Shown here: one piece after another, positions 8,321 through 16,773 of the stretch | Numbering within the stretch: position 1 is the stretch's first letter | Layout of the letters: the number at the start of each line of letters is the position of its first letter | From: Clostridiaceae bacterium | GTDB taxonomy: Bacteria; Bacillota; Clostridia; Oscillospirales; Acutalibacteraceae | NCBI GenBank assembly: GCA_904501875.1 | Contig: CAJGCQ010000005.1 | Location: forward strand, 1 to 24,824 | DNA length: 24,824 bases | Direction: 5' to 3' | The notes under the pieces: generated by a model | Told to the model about the DNA's origin: nothing | What the model saw: only the letters and a program-made list of their open reading frames with translations | The model's database searches: none | Program-made: the position numbers and the translations under genes

Positions 8321-9559
8321 TTATCTGTAAATTGGGAAGTGGGAGCAAAGCTCCTGTACCTCGTCGGAAATTCTATCCTTATTATTATCAAAATCGGTTA
8401 TCGCTGTGGTTATCCACTTGGCGATTTTTGCCATTTCTGGCTCCTTAAAGCCTCGGGTGGTGACAGCGGGAGTACCGATTCTAAGACCGCTTGTGATAAA
8501 GGGACTCTGGGGGTCGCAGGGTATAGTGTTCTTGTTGGCGGTAATGTGTACCTCGTCAAGCCTGTGCTCAAGCTCCTTGCCCGTAATGCTGTTCTTTATA
8601 AGCTTTAAGAGCATTAAGTGATTGTCTGTACCGCCTGAAACGATGTCGAGACCCTCAGCCTTTAATCCCTCGCAAAGGGCGGCGGCATTCTTAACTACCT
8701 GAGTTTGATACTCCTTAAATTCAGGTGTTAAAGCCTCTCCCAAGGCTACTGCCTTAGCGGCAATTATGTGCATAAGAGGGCCACCCTGGGTGCCGGGGAA
8801 AACCGCTTTGTCAATCTGCTTAGCGTATTCCTCACGGCAGAGAATTAATCCCCCTCTCGGACCTCTTAAGGTCTTATGGGTTGTTGTGGTTACAACGTCT
8901 GCATAGGGTACGGGAGAGGGATGAAGCCCTGCAGCAACAAGACCCGCAATATGTGCCATATCAACCATAAGGTAAGCACCGACCTCATCGGCAATCTCAC
9001 GGCAACGCTTAAAGTCGATTACCCTTGAATATGCGCTCGCACCCGCAATAATCATTTTTGGTTTGCACTCAAGTGCAATCTCACGCATTTTATCGTAATC
9101 AATCATTTCGGTTTCGGGGCTTACACCGTAGGGAACGATGTTGAAATATTTACCCGAAATATTGACAGGCGAGCCGTGGGAAAGGTGACCGCCCTCGCTT
9201 AAATTCATACCCATTACGGTGTCACCCGGCTGCAGGAGAGCGAAGAAAACCGCAAGGTTTGCGTTAGCACCGCTATGGGGCTGAACATTTGCGTGCTCCG
9301 CTCCGAAGAGCTCTTTAGCACGCTCACGGGCAATGTTTTCTACGATATCAACATACTGGCAACCGCCGTAGTAACGCTTAGAGGGATATCCTTCGGCGTA
9401 TTTATTTGTAAGCACGCCTCCTGCGGCTAAAAGCACTGCCTTTGAAACAATGTTTTCCGAGGCGATAAGCTCGATATTGTGCTGTTGGCGCTCAAGCTCT
9501 AAATTGCATGCATTGGCTACCTGCGGGTCAAAATTTTTAAGTTCGTCAAAAAAATTCAT
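8321..9559 (-). CDS. glyA: Serine hydroxymethyltransferase
   Basis: This PLP enzyme converts serine and THF to glycine and 5,10-methylene-THF. The 412 residues are normal for the bacterial form. Visible blocks are the N-terminal IELIASEN, YAEGYPSKRYYGGC, QPHSGANAN, the PLP-lysine in TTTTHKTLRGPRGG (Lys229), and the C-terminal GLRIGTPAVTTRG. ATG 9559 follows AAAGGAG with 8 bases between. It sits between the AICAR formyltransferase gene and purD. In this position it feeds purine synthesis twice: glycine for PurD and one-carbon units for the two formyltransferases. GlyA genes are known members of ZTP-riboswitch regulons. Confidence 0.97.
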   Translation of the reverse strand: MNFFDELKNFDPQVANACNLELERQQHNIELIASENIVSKAVLLAAGGVLTNKYAEGYPSKRYYGGCQYVDIVENIARERAKELFGAEHANVQPHSGANANLAVFFALLQPGDTVMGMNLSEGGHLSHGSPVNISGKYFNIVPYGVSPETEMIDYDKMREIALECKPKMIIAGASAYSRVIDFKRCREIADEVGAYLMVDMAHIAGLVAAGLHPSPVPYADVVTTTTHKTLRGPRGGLILCREEYAKQIDKAVFPGTQGGPLMHIIAAKAVALGEALTPEFKEYQTQVVKNAAALCEGLKAEGLDIVSGGTDNHLMLLKLIKNSITGKELEHRLDEVHITANKNTIPCDPQSPFITSGLRIGTPAVTTRGFKEPEMAKIAKWITTAITDFDNNKDRISDEVQELCSHFPIYR

Positions 9560-9580
9560 ATTGACAACTCCTTTGTTACA

Positions 9581-10765
9581 TTAGTGGTGGAAAAGTCTCA
9601 TTCCCGTGAATGCCATAGCAATTCCGTATTTATTACAGGAGTCGATAACTATATCGTCACGGATTGAGCCGCCCGGCTGAGCAATATAGGAAACACCGCT
9701 TTTGTGAGCACGCTCTATGTTATCGTCAAAGGGGAAGAAGGCATCGGAGCCCAAAGAAACGCCTGAAATGCTCGAAAGATAAGCCTTTATCTCCTCATCG
9801 GTGAGGGGTTCGGGCTGGTTTTTAAAGTACTTCTGCCAAATACCGTCAGCGCAGACATCTTCTTCATTACGGTTGATGTATCCGTCAATAATATTATCAC
9901 GGTCTGGTCTTTTAATATCGTCCTTAAAGGGGAGATTTAACACCTTGTCATACTGGCGCATAAACCAAGTATCCGCCTTAGAGCCTGCAAGGCGGGTGCA
10001 ATGAACCCTTGATTGTTGACCCGCACCTACGCCGATTGCCTGACCGTCAAAAGCAAAACATACCGAGTTAGACTGGGTGTATTTAAGGGTGATAAGGGAG
10101 ATTATAAGGTCACGCTTTGCGCTGTCGGGAATATTTTTGTTCTCGGTTACAAGGTTTGTAAGTAAGGATTCATCAATCTTAAAATTGTTTCGTCCCTGTT
10201 CAAAGGTGATACCGTAAACCTGCTTGTGTTCAACAGGTGCCGGCACATAATCAGGGTCGATTTCAACTATGTTGTAGTTACCGTTACGCTTGGATTTTAA
10301 GATTTCAAGTGCCTCAGGTTCGTAACCTGGGGCGATAACTCCGTCGGAGACCTCACGCTTTATTAAAAGGGCAGTAGCGGTATCACAAACATCAGATAAA
10401 GCTACCCAGTCACCGAAGGAACACATACGGTCAGTACCCCGTGCTCTTGCATATGCACAGGCGAGGGGAGATTCGTCAAGATTTTCTATATCATCAACAA
10501 AGCAAGCCTTTTTGAGCCTTTTGGGTAACGGAATACCCACCGCAGCACTTGTGGGGCTTACATGCTTAAAGGATGTAACCGCAGGAAGACCCAAAGCTTC
10601 TTTGAGCTCTTTTACCAGCTGCCAAGAGTTAAAGGCGTCAAGAAAATTTATGTAACCGGGCTTGCCGTTCAAAATCTTAATTGGAAGCTCACTTCCGTCC
10701 GCCATAAAGATTTTGGCGGGCTTTTGGTTGGGGTTACAGCCGTATTTAAGTTCAAATTCTTTCAT
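9581..10765 (-). CDS. Stand-alone AICAR transformylase (PurH C-terminal half, eukaryote-like)
   Basis: This is purine step 9: AICAR plus 10-formyl-THF gives FAICAR. The 394-residue protein contains only the AICARFT domain; the N-terminal MGS-like IMP cyclohydrolase domain of ordinary bacterial PurH (about 510 residues) is absent. Catalytic Lys67-His68 are seen in SFKHVSP. Other blocks are ACAYARARGTDRMCSFGD, EVSDGVIAPGYE, KYTQSNSVC, GVGAGQQSRVHCTRLAG and the C-terminal RLFHH. From memory these run closely parallel to the C-terminal half of human ATIC, more than to B. subtilis or E. coli PurH. An ORF start at 10786 is possible, but ATG 10765 has GGAGG 7 bases upstream. The gene follows purB after 13 bases. 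The missing cyclohydrolase activity is likely provided by the PurO-like gene at 12228-12947. Confidence 0.94.
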   Translation of the reverse strand: MKEFELKYGCNPNQKPAKIFMADGSELPIKILNGKPGYINFLDAFNSWQLVKELKEALGLPAVTSFKHVSPTSAAVGIPLPKRLKKACFVDDIENLDESPLACAYARARGTDRMCSFGDWVALSDVCDTATALLIKREVSDGVIAPGYEPEALEILKSKRNGNYNIVEIDPDYVPAPVEHKQVYGITFEQGRNNFKIDESLLTNLVTENKNIPDSAKRDLIISLITLKYTQSNSVCFAFDGQAIGVGAGQQSRVHCTRLAGSKADTWFMRQYDKVLNLPFKDDIKRPDRDNIIDGYINRNEEDVCADGIWQKYFKNQPEPLTDEEIKAYLSSISGVSLGSDAFFPFDDNIERAHKSGVSYIAQPGGSIRDDIVIDSCNKYGIAMAFTGMRLFHH

Positions 10766-10778
10766 TTCTTTTCCTCCG

Positions 10779-12215
10779 CTATACATTAAGTACTGCTTTT
10801 ACAGGCTCGGTGTAGTGTTTGCTGAGTATCGGGTTTATAACCGTTTCCACGAATTCTTCAGTTTGTGATGCGCTCCTGCCGATATATTTTGATGGGTCTA
10901 ATTCCTTTAATATTTCTTCCTTTGTAAGGGGGATTCGCTCGTCTTCAGCTATGCGGTCGATAAGGTTGTTTGGCTCGCCTCTGAGCTTTACACCCGCCGC
11001 CGCCTCATGTGAGTAAACACGGATAATTTCGTGCAGCTCCTGACGGTCGCCGCCCCGCTTTACCGACTCCATCATAATATTTTCCGTAGCCATAAATGGG
11101 AGCTTTTCCATAACACGCTTATTTATAACATTTTTATAAACCACAAGACCGGAGGTTACATTTATATAAATATTGAGTATTGAATCAACAGCCAAAAATG
11201 CTTCAGCAACCGATATACGCTTATTTGCGCTGTCATCAAGTGTGCGCTCAAACCATTGTGTGCCTGCAGTCATAGCAGGGTTTACCGAATCAGCAATAAC
11301 ATAGCGCGCAAGGGATGAAATGCGTTCACAGCGCATAGGATTGCGCTTATAGGGCATTGCAGAAGAACCGATTTGATTCTTTTCAAAGGGCTCTTCCATT
11401 TCCTCAAAGGACTGTAAAAGGCGCATATCGTTGGAGAATTTGTAAGCACTCTGTGCAAAGCCCGAAAGAACGGAAAGGAAGTAGGAATCAACCTTTCTTG
11501 AATAGGTCTGACCCGAAACGGGAACGCAGGCATCAAAGCCCATTTCCTTTGCGATAAGTTCCTCGACCTTTTTAACCTTTTCTTCGTCTTCGCCGAACAG
11601 CTCCATAAAGCTTGCCTGTGTGCCGGTTGTACCCTTAGAGCCTAAAAGCTTAAGACGGGAGAGCTGATAATCAAGGTTGTCAATATCCTGCGATAATTCA
11701 TACATCCAAAGCGTGGCACGCTTGCCGACAGTTGTAAGCTGAGCGGGCTGTAAATGGGTGTAGGCAAGGCAGGGGAGAGACTTATATGTAAGGGCGAACT
11801 CTGAAAGATTTTTAAGCACCTGCGCCGCCTTTTTTTGAATTATATTTGAGGCCTCTCTTATAATAATAACATCGGTATTATCGCCTACATAACAGCTTGT
11901 AGCGCCCAAATGAATGATAGGCTCTGCCTTGGGGCACTGCTTACCGAAGGCATAAACATGGGACATAACATCGTGCCTAACCAGCTTCTCACGCTCCTCG
12001 GCAACCTCATAGTTAATATTGTCCTTGTGAGCCTCCATTTCGGCAATCTGCTCGTCGGTAATGTCAAGCCCTAACTGCTTTTCCGCTTTAGCAAGGGCAA
12101 TCCAAAGCCGTCTCCAGGTGCGGAACTTAAAGTTTTCCGAGAAAACCTGTTGCATTTCTTTAGAAGCATAGCGTGTGGAAAAGGGGGAAATGTAATTATC
12201 CTTATTATCGGGCAT
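10779..12215 (-). CDS. purB: Adenylosuccinate lyase, eukaryote-like type
   Basis: The lyase removes fumarate from SAICAR (purine step 8) and from adenylosuccinate (AMP branch). It has 478 residues, longer than the roughly 430-residue B. subtilis form and close to human ADSL. Fumarase/aspartase-family signatures are clear: HLGATSCYVGDNTD (102-115), catalytic His154 in THLQPAQLTTVGKR, KGTTGTQASF (194-203), and the flexible catalytic loop GSSAMPYKRNPM with Ser284/Ser285. FKFRTWRRLW near the N-terminus and QWFERTLDDSANKRI also match the animal enzyme as I recall it. ATG 12215 is preceded by GGAG, 8 bases away; this site overlaps the purO stop codon region, so translation is probably coupled. Function is secure; the eukaryote-like affiliation needs a tree. 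Confidence 0.96.
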   Translation of the reverse strand: MPDNKDNYISPFSTRYASKEMQQVFSENFKFRTWRRLWIALAKAEKQLGLDITDEQIAEMEAHKDNINYEVAEEREKLVRHDVMSHVYAFGKQCPKAEPIIHLGATSCYVGDNTDVIIIREASNIIQKKAAQVLKNLSEFALTYKSLPCLAYTHLQPAQLTTVGKRATLWMYELSQDIDNLDYQLSRLKLLGSKGTTGTQASFMELFGEDEEKVKKVEELIAKEMGFDACVPVSGQTYSRKVDSYFLSVLSGFAQSAYKFSNDMRLLQSFEEMEEPFEKNQIGSSAMPYKRNPMRCERISSLARYVIADSVNPAMTAGTQWFERTLDDSANKRISVAEAFLAVDSILNIYINVTSGLVVYKNVINKRVMEKLPFMATENIMMESVKRGGDRQELHEIIRVYSHEAAAGVKLRGEPNNLIDRIAEDERIPLTKEEILKELDPSKYIGRSASQTEEFVETVINPILSKHYTEPVKAVLNV

Positions 12216-12227
12216 TTAAAAAACTCC

Positions 12228-12947
12228 TTACTTGTTTTTGTTTATGAGTCTTTGCTCAAATTTACCGGTTTTAAGGTCGGTATAGCGTACATAAAGGGAA
12301 ATTTTATTATCCCCATTCAGGTTGTTCCAAATTGTTTCAGTGAACTTGTCAATGCTATTGGGAATTTCAACACGCTCAGGTTCACCCTGGAAGGTGGGAA
12401 TAGGGTTACCGTCGCAAACATAGGTGTGGATAAAATGACCTAAGCCCGCTTTAGAGGGATAAGAGAATGTATATCGGCAACAGTCGGAGCCTTCAGCATC
12501 AATGCTCTTTAAAATGCTCATTTCATAGGTGAAGGCACTGTCCTTATAGTTTAAAATACCGCTTATACGGGGAGTCAAATTGGGGGCATCAGGCTCAAAC
12601 TCACGGGTTTCAAGGGATTCCTTAAAGGATTTACCCTCGCTCATTAAATTATAAATTGTATCGGTCTGGTCCCCGTTTGTTACAATAAGGCTGTCTCCTA
12701 ACCTTCTTACCGCATTATATATTATAAGAGAGGGGTCTTCTACCTTTGAAACATCGAACGGCTCGGTTTTAATTTCACCGCCGTTTTCGGTGAAAATTCT
12801 GTTGCGACTGTTTTCGCTTCTGCCCATAATAAAGTAAGCCGCCGCTGCTTTTGTACCGTCCTCGGTTGTACCTATAACAATTCCTCTGCCGACATAAGAG
12901 TTGTCCTTAATAAGCTCGCCGATGTTGGTAATCTTGTAAATATCCAC
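12228..12947 (-). CDS. purO: PurO-like IMP cyclohydrolase
   Basis: Predicted purine step 10: ring closure of FAICAR to IMP. The 239-residue protein is unrelated to the MGS-like cyclohydrolase domain of PurH and instead resembles the IMP_cyclohyd (PurO) family described from archaea. Supporting blocks are YVGRGIVIG (18-26), AAYFIMGRSENSRNR (36-50), the IIYNAVRRLGDSLIVTNGDQTD region, and LTPRISG. The assignment rests on remembered family features plus context: the operon has all steps to FAICAR, a lone AICARFT, and no PurH cyclohydrolase domain. The start is GTG 12947 with GGAG 7 bases upstream; the ATG at 12949 is out of frame. Only one base separates it from the purN TGA. Its TAA is next to the purB ribosome binding site. 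It could have another ligand, but the fit with the gap in the pathway is strong. Confidence 0.85.
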   Translation of the reverse strand: MDIYKITNIGELIKDNSYVGRGIVIGTTEDGTKAAAAYFIMGRSENSRNRIFTENGGEIKTEPFDVSKVEDPSLIIYNAVRRLGDSLIVTNGDQTDTIYNLMSEGKSFKESLETREFEPDAPNLTPRISGILNYKDSAFTYEMSILKSIDAEGSDCCRYTFSYPSKAGLGHFIHTYVCDGNPIPTFQGEPERVEIPNSIDKFTETIWNNLNGDNKISLYVRYTDLKTGKFEQRLINKNK

Positions 12948-12948
12948 A

Positions 12949-13557
12949 TCAATTCTCCTTTAAAATATCGTTGCATACTTTCTCTGCCGAAAGGGGAAGT
13001 ATCTCCCATTCCGCATTTTCCATTACTTTTTTCTGTAATACCTCGGGTGTGTCGCCGTTCTCAATACAAACGGCTTTTTGCATTATAATTTCGCCGCCAT
13101 CGGGTATTTCGTTTACAAAATGTACCGTAGCGCCCGTAACCTTTACGCCGTATTTAAGCGCCGCCTCGTGAACATGCAGCCCGTAAAAGCCCTTGCCGCA
13201 AAAGGACGGAATTAGTGAGGGGTGAACATTAATAATGCGTTTGGGATATTTTGAGGTAAATTTCTCGCTTAAAATGCACATAAAGCCCGCTAAAATAATA
13301 AGCTCAATACCGTTTTCCGTCAACAGAGAAATAAGCTGTTGTTCAAATTCTTCCTGAGAAATACCTTTTTTAACACAAACTGCGGTTTTAATATGGGCAT
13401 TTTGTGCACGGGTTAAGGCATAGGCGTTTTCGTTGTTAGAAACAACAAGCTTAATTTCGCCTGATTTTATAACACCTGATTTTTCGGCGTCAATAAGCGC
13501 CTGCAAATTTGTGCCGCCGCCCGATACCAAGACGGCTATATTTACCTTTCTGCTCAT
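12949..13557 (-). CDS. purN: Phosphoribosylglycinamide formyltransferase
   Basis: This is purine step 3, 10-formyl-THF dependent: GAR to formyl-GAR. The 202-residue protein starts with the nucleotide-binding IAVLVSGGGTNLQAL (7-21). The catalytic trio is visible: Asn110 and His112 in INVHPSLIPSF, and Asp153 in VNEIPDGG. AGFMCILS and VTGATVHFV are also typical. The ATG (13557) overlaps the purM TGA as ATGA, and the ribosome binding site (AAAGG, about 10 bases away) is weaker than its neighbours', so expression likely depends on coupling to purM. The use of PurN rather than formate-dependent PurT ties the pathway to the folate pool supplied by Fhs and GlyA. Confidence 0.96.
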   Translation of the reverse strand: MSRKVNIAVLVSGGGTNLQALIDAEKSGVIKSGEIKLVVSNNENAYALTRAQNAHIKTAVCVKKGISQEEFEQQLISLLTENGIELIILAGFMCILSEKFTSKYPKRIINVHPSLIPSFCGKGFYGLHVHEAALKYGVKVTGATVHFVNEIPDGGEIIMQKAVCIENGDTPEVLQKKVMENAEWEILPLSAEKVCNDILKEN

Positions 13558-14594
13558 ATTATTGTAACCTTTGTGTCTGACTTAACGATTTTGCCGATAA
13601 TATAAGCGTCCTCACCGTTTGCTTTGAGTATTTCAAGAGCCTTTTCAGCATCCTCTTTTGCTACAACAAGGCTCATACCTACACCCATATTAAAGGTGTT
13701 AAACATATCACGCTCGGGGATATTGCCTGTCTTTGCGAGTAGGTCAAAAATCGGAAGTACCTTAACTGAAGACTTAACAATCTCTGCGCCGTAGCCCTCG
13801 GGAATACTTCTCGGAATATTCTCATAAAAGCCGCCGCCCGTTATATGGGAAATAGCTCGCACCTTAACCGCATTTAAAAGGGCTAAAATAGGTTTAACAT
13901 AAATCCTTGTTGGAGTTAAAAGTACTTCGCCTAAGGGCTTTCCACCTAATTCCTCATAGGTGGCGGTAAGGTCGCAGTTTTCCACATCAAAAACCTTGCG
14001 AACCAAGGAAAAACCGTTTGAGTGAATACCGCTTGAGGGGAGTGCAATAACTACATCTTCCTCTTTCATAGTAGTGTTATCAATAATCTTTTTCTTGTCA
14101 ACAATACCGACTGCGAATCCTGCAAGGTCATAATCGTCTGTAGGCATCATTCCAGGGTGCTCTGCGGTTTCACCCCCGATTAAAGCCGCCCCTGACTGCA
14201 CACAGCCTTCGGCAACACCGCCGACTATTTCAGCGATTTTTTCGGGAATATTTTTGCCGCAGGCGATATAATCAAGGAAGAAAAGGGGCTTTGCGCCGCA
14301 GCATATAATATCGTTTACGCACATAGCAACTGCATCGATACCGATAGTGTCGTGCTTATCAAGAAGAATAGCAAGCTTAACCTTGGTTCCGCAACCGTCG
14401 GTTCCGCTGACGAGCACAGGCTCTTCCATTCCTTTAACAGGCAAACCAAAGCAACCGCCGAAACCGCCTACATCGTCGAGACAACCCTCATTCTTCGTTC
14501 TTGCGATATGCTTTTTCATAAGCTCTACCGCTTTGTAGCCTGCGGTAATATCAACGCCTGCGTCTGCGTAGGATTTTGACTGTGAATTATTCAT
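13554..14594 (-). CDS. purM: Phosphoribosylformylglycinamidine cyclo-ligase (AIR synthetase)
   Basis: This is purine step 5: FGAM plus ATP gives AIR. The 346 residues match the family length. The N-terminus carries SYADAGVDITAGYKAVELMKK; GGFGGCFGLP, LVSGTDGCGTKVKLA, DAVAMCVNDIICCGAKPLFFLDYIA and GGETAEHPGMM follow in the expected order, then HITGGGFYENIPR and FNMGVGM near the C-terminus. ATG 14594 has AAGGAG 6 bases upstream. It begins 3 bases after the purF stop and overlaps purN by 4 bases. Confidence 0.97.
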   Translation of the reverse strand: MNNSQSKSYADAGVDITAGYKAVELMKKHIARTKNEGCLDDVGGFGGCFGLPVKGMEEPVLVSGTDGCGTKVKLAILLDKHDTIGIDAVAMCVNDIICCGAKPLFFLDYIACGKNIPEKIAEIVGGVAEGCVQSGAALIGGETAEHPGMMPTDDYDLAGFAVGIVDKKKIIDNTTMKEEDVVIALPSSGIHSNGFSLVRKVFDVENCDLTATYEELGGKPLGEVLLTPTRIYVKPILALLNAVKVRAISHITGGGFYENIPRSIPEGYGAEIVKSSVKVLPIFDLLAKTGNIPERDMFNTFNMGVGMSLVVAKEDAEKALEILKANGEDAYIIGKIVKSDTKVTII

Positions 14595-14597
14595 TTC

Positions 14598-16031
14598 TTA
14601 CTCCTTGCTTTCCGAAATTTTGGTTTCAAATCTGTTTTTCATAGGTCCTTTAGGAATTTCTGTGGGGTAATTTCCGTCAAAGCAGGCGGTGCAGTAGCCG
14701 TCGCCGTTTATGCCCTTAGCAATCTGCTTAACGCTTTCAATGCTCAAATAACCCAGGGAATCGACACCGATAATCTTCGCAATTTCCTCAACCGAGTGCT
14801 TGCAGGCTATAAGGTTTTCCCTTGAATCAACATCCGTGCCGTAGTAGCAGGGATTCATAAAGGGGGGAGCGGAAACCCGCATATGAATTTCCTTTGCTCC
14901 CGCATCACGCAAAAGCTTTACTATACGGGCACTGGTGGTGCCTCTTACAATAGAGTCATCAATCATAACAATACGCTTGCCCTTAGCAATTTCGGAAATC
15001 GGGTTAAGCTTAATTTTAACCTTGTCCTCACGGCTTTTCTGACCTGGAGCAATAAAGGTTCTTCCAATGTATTTATTCTTAATAAAGCCCAATTCGTAGG
15101 GAATACCCGACTGCTTTGAATAGCCTATTGCAGCATCAATTCCCGAATCGGGAACACCGATTACAATATCAGCCTGAACTGGATGTTCAAGGGCTAAAAG
15201 GGCACCTGCACGAAGGCGGGCTGAATGTACGGAGCAGCCGTCAATTACCGAGTCAGGACGGGCAAAATAAATGTACTCAAACACGCAAAGAGAGCAGGGA
15301 ACCTTATCACAATGGTCGGTTATGCTTCTAACACCGTTCTTTTCAAAAACGACTATTTCACCGGGTTTTACATCGCGGATAAACTCCGCACCCACTGCGT
15401 CAAGGGCACAGCTTTCGGAAGCTACAATGTACCTGCCGTCAGGTGTTTTGCCGTAGCAAAGGGGTCTAAAGCCGTTTTCGTCCCTTGCGGCGATAAGCTT
15501 TGAGGGGGACATTATAACAAGGGAATATGCACCCTTTATTCTGTTCATCGCCTGATTTACCGCCTGTTCTATTGAGGGGGCGGTAAGGCGCTCCTTTGTG
15601 ATTATGTAGGAGATAACCTCAATATCGCTTGTGGTGTGGAATATAGAGCCTTGTAATTCAAGCTCTTTTCTAAGCTCTCCCGAATTTATAAGACTGCCGT
15701 TATGAGCGAGTGCCATTTTGCCTTTAATGTGGTTTACCACAATCGGTTGGGCGTTGCTACGGTCATTAGAGCCAGCTGTGCCGTAACGGCAATGGCCTAC
15801 CGAGATATTGCCCTCGCCTAAGCGGTCAATTATTTTGGGAGTGAAAACATCGTTCACAAGACCTGTGTCCTTGTAATGGGTAAAAACACCGTCATCGTTC
15901 ACCACAATTCCGCAGGATTCCTGACCACGGTGTTGGAGTGCGAAAAGACCGTAATAGGTGGTGCGTGCTACATCGGCGGTTTCGGGCGAAAAAACACCAA
16001 AAACACCGCATTCTTCTCTTAAATTACTCAT
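14598..16031 (-). CDS. purF: Amidophosphoribosyltransferase, Fe-S type
   Basis: This is the committed step of purine synthesis: PRPP plus glutamine gives phosphoribosylamine. Of 477 residues, the first seven look like a propeptide cleaved to expose the nucleophile Cys8 in EECGVFG. The C-terminal phosphoribosyltransferase domain has the PRPP loop VMIDDSIVRGTTSARI (355-370). Four cysteines lie where the B. subtilis enzyme binds its 4Fe-4S cluster: Cys249 before FEYIYFARPDS, Cys395 in PCYYGTD, and Cys447/Cys450 in YCTACF. This indicates an oxygen-sensitive, processed enzyme of the B. subtilis class, consistent with an anaerobe. ATG 16031 has GGAGG 5 bases upstream. It starts 15 bases after purC. 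Confidence 0.97.
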   Translation of the reverse strand: MSNLREECGVFGVFSPETADVARTTYYGLFALQHRGQESCGIVVNDDGVFTHYKDTGLVNDVFTPKIIDRLGEGNISVGHCRYGTAGSNDRSNAQPIVVNHIKGKMALAHNGSLINSGELRKELELQGSIFHTTSDIEVISYIITKERLTAPSIEQAVNQAMNRIKGAYSLVIMSPSKLIAARDENGFRPLCYGKTPDGRYIVASESCALDAVGAEFIRDVKPGEIVVFEKNGVRSITDHCDKVPCSLCVFEYIYFARPDSVIDGCSVHSARLRAGALLALEHPVQADIVIGVPDSGIDAAIGYSKQSGIPYELGFIKNKYIGRTFIAPGQKSREDKVKIKLNPISEIAKGKRIVMIDDSIVRGTTSARIVKLLRDAGAKEIHMRVSAPPFMNPCYYGTDVDSRENLIACKHSVEEIAKIIGVDSLGYLSIESVKQIAKGINGDGYCTACFDGNYPTEIPKGPMKNRFETKISESKE

Positions 16032-16046
16032 TTTTACCTCCCGAAA

Positions 16047-16757
16047 TTATTCGCCGAATACTCTTTTCATCATTTCGTTGTAAGCGTCCTCAACTCCGCC
16101 CATATCACGGCGGAAACGGTCCTTATCAAGCTTTTCGTTAGTATCTGCGTCCCAGAAACGGCAGGTATCGGGGGAGATTTCGTCTGCCAAAACAATAGTG
16201 CCGTCTGAAAGTCTGCCAAACTCAAGCTTGAAGTCAACAAGCTTTACATTAAGCGAGAGGAAGTATTCCTTTAAAATTTCATTTACCTTAAACGCCATAA
16301 CTTTAATGGTGTCGATTTCTTCCTTGGTTGCAAGCTTTAAGGCGAGGGCGTGATATTCATTGATGAGCGGGTCATGCAAATCGTCGTTTTTATAGGAGAA
16401 CTCGATTGTGGGTTCGTCAAAAACAATGCCCTCTTCAACGCCGTAGCGCTTTGCAAAGGAGCCTGCTGAAATGTTTCGGATAATTACCTCAAGGGGTACA
16501 ATGCTTACCTTTTTAACCACGGTTTCACGGTCGTTTAATTCTTCAACATAGTGGGTGGGAACTCCCTGCTTTTCAAGTAAACGGCACAGGAAGTTTGACA
16601 TTCTGTTGTTTATTACACCCTTGCCTGTGATAGTGCCTTTTTTAAGACCATCAAGGGCGGTTGCGTCGTCCTTGTAGGAGACGATTACATATTCGGGATT
16701 TTCGGTAACAAATACCTTTTTTGCCTTGCCCTCATAAAGCTGTGTTGTTTTTTCCAT
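16047..16757 (-). CDS. purC: SAICAR synthetase
   Basis: This is purine step 7: CAIR, aspartate and ATP give SAICAR. The 236-residue length is that of the bacterial single-domain form. It opens with LYEGKAKKVF; KGTITGKGVINNRMSNF, VEELNDRETVVKKVSIVPLEVIIRN-type and AGSFAKRYGVEEG blocks, and DEISPDTCRFWD near the C-terminus are all diagnostic. ATG 16757 has GGAGG 8 bases upstream. It follows purE after 16 bases. Confidence 0.97.
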   Translation of the reverse strand: MEKTTQLYEGKAKKVFVTENPEYVIVSYKDDATALDGLKKGTITGKGVINNRMSNFLCRLLEKQGVPTHYVEELNDRETVVKKVSIVPLEVIIRNISAGSFAKRYGVEEGIVFDEPTIEFSYKNDDLHDPLINEYHALALKLATKEEIDTIKVMAFKVNEILKEYFLSLNVKLVDFKLEFGRLSDGTIVLADEISPDTCRFWDADTNEKLDKDRFRRDMGGVEDAYNEMMKRVFGE

Positions 16758-16773
16758 TTTAAATTCCTCCGTT

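Noticed and set aside
7032..8348. Upstream start for purD at 8348
   Set aside because: It would add 15 residues not found in the family and overlap glyA by 28 bases; ATG 8303 has a good ribosome binding site and the expected MKVMVIGGGGREHA N-terminus.
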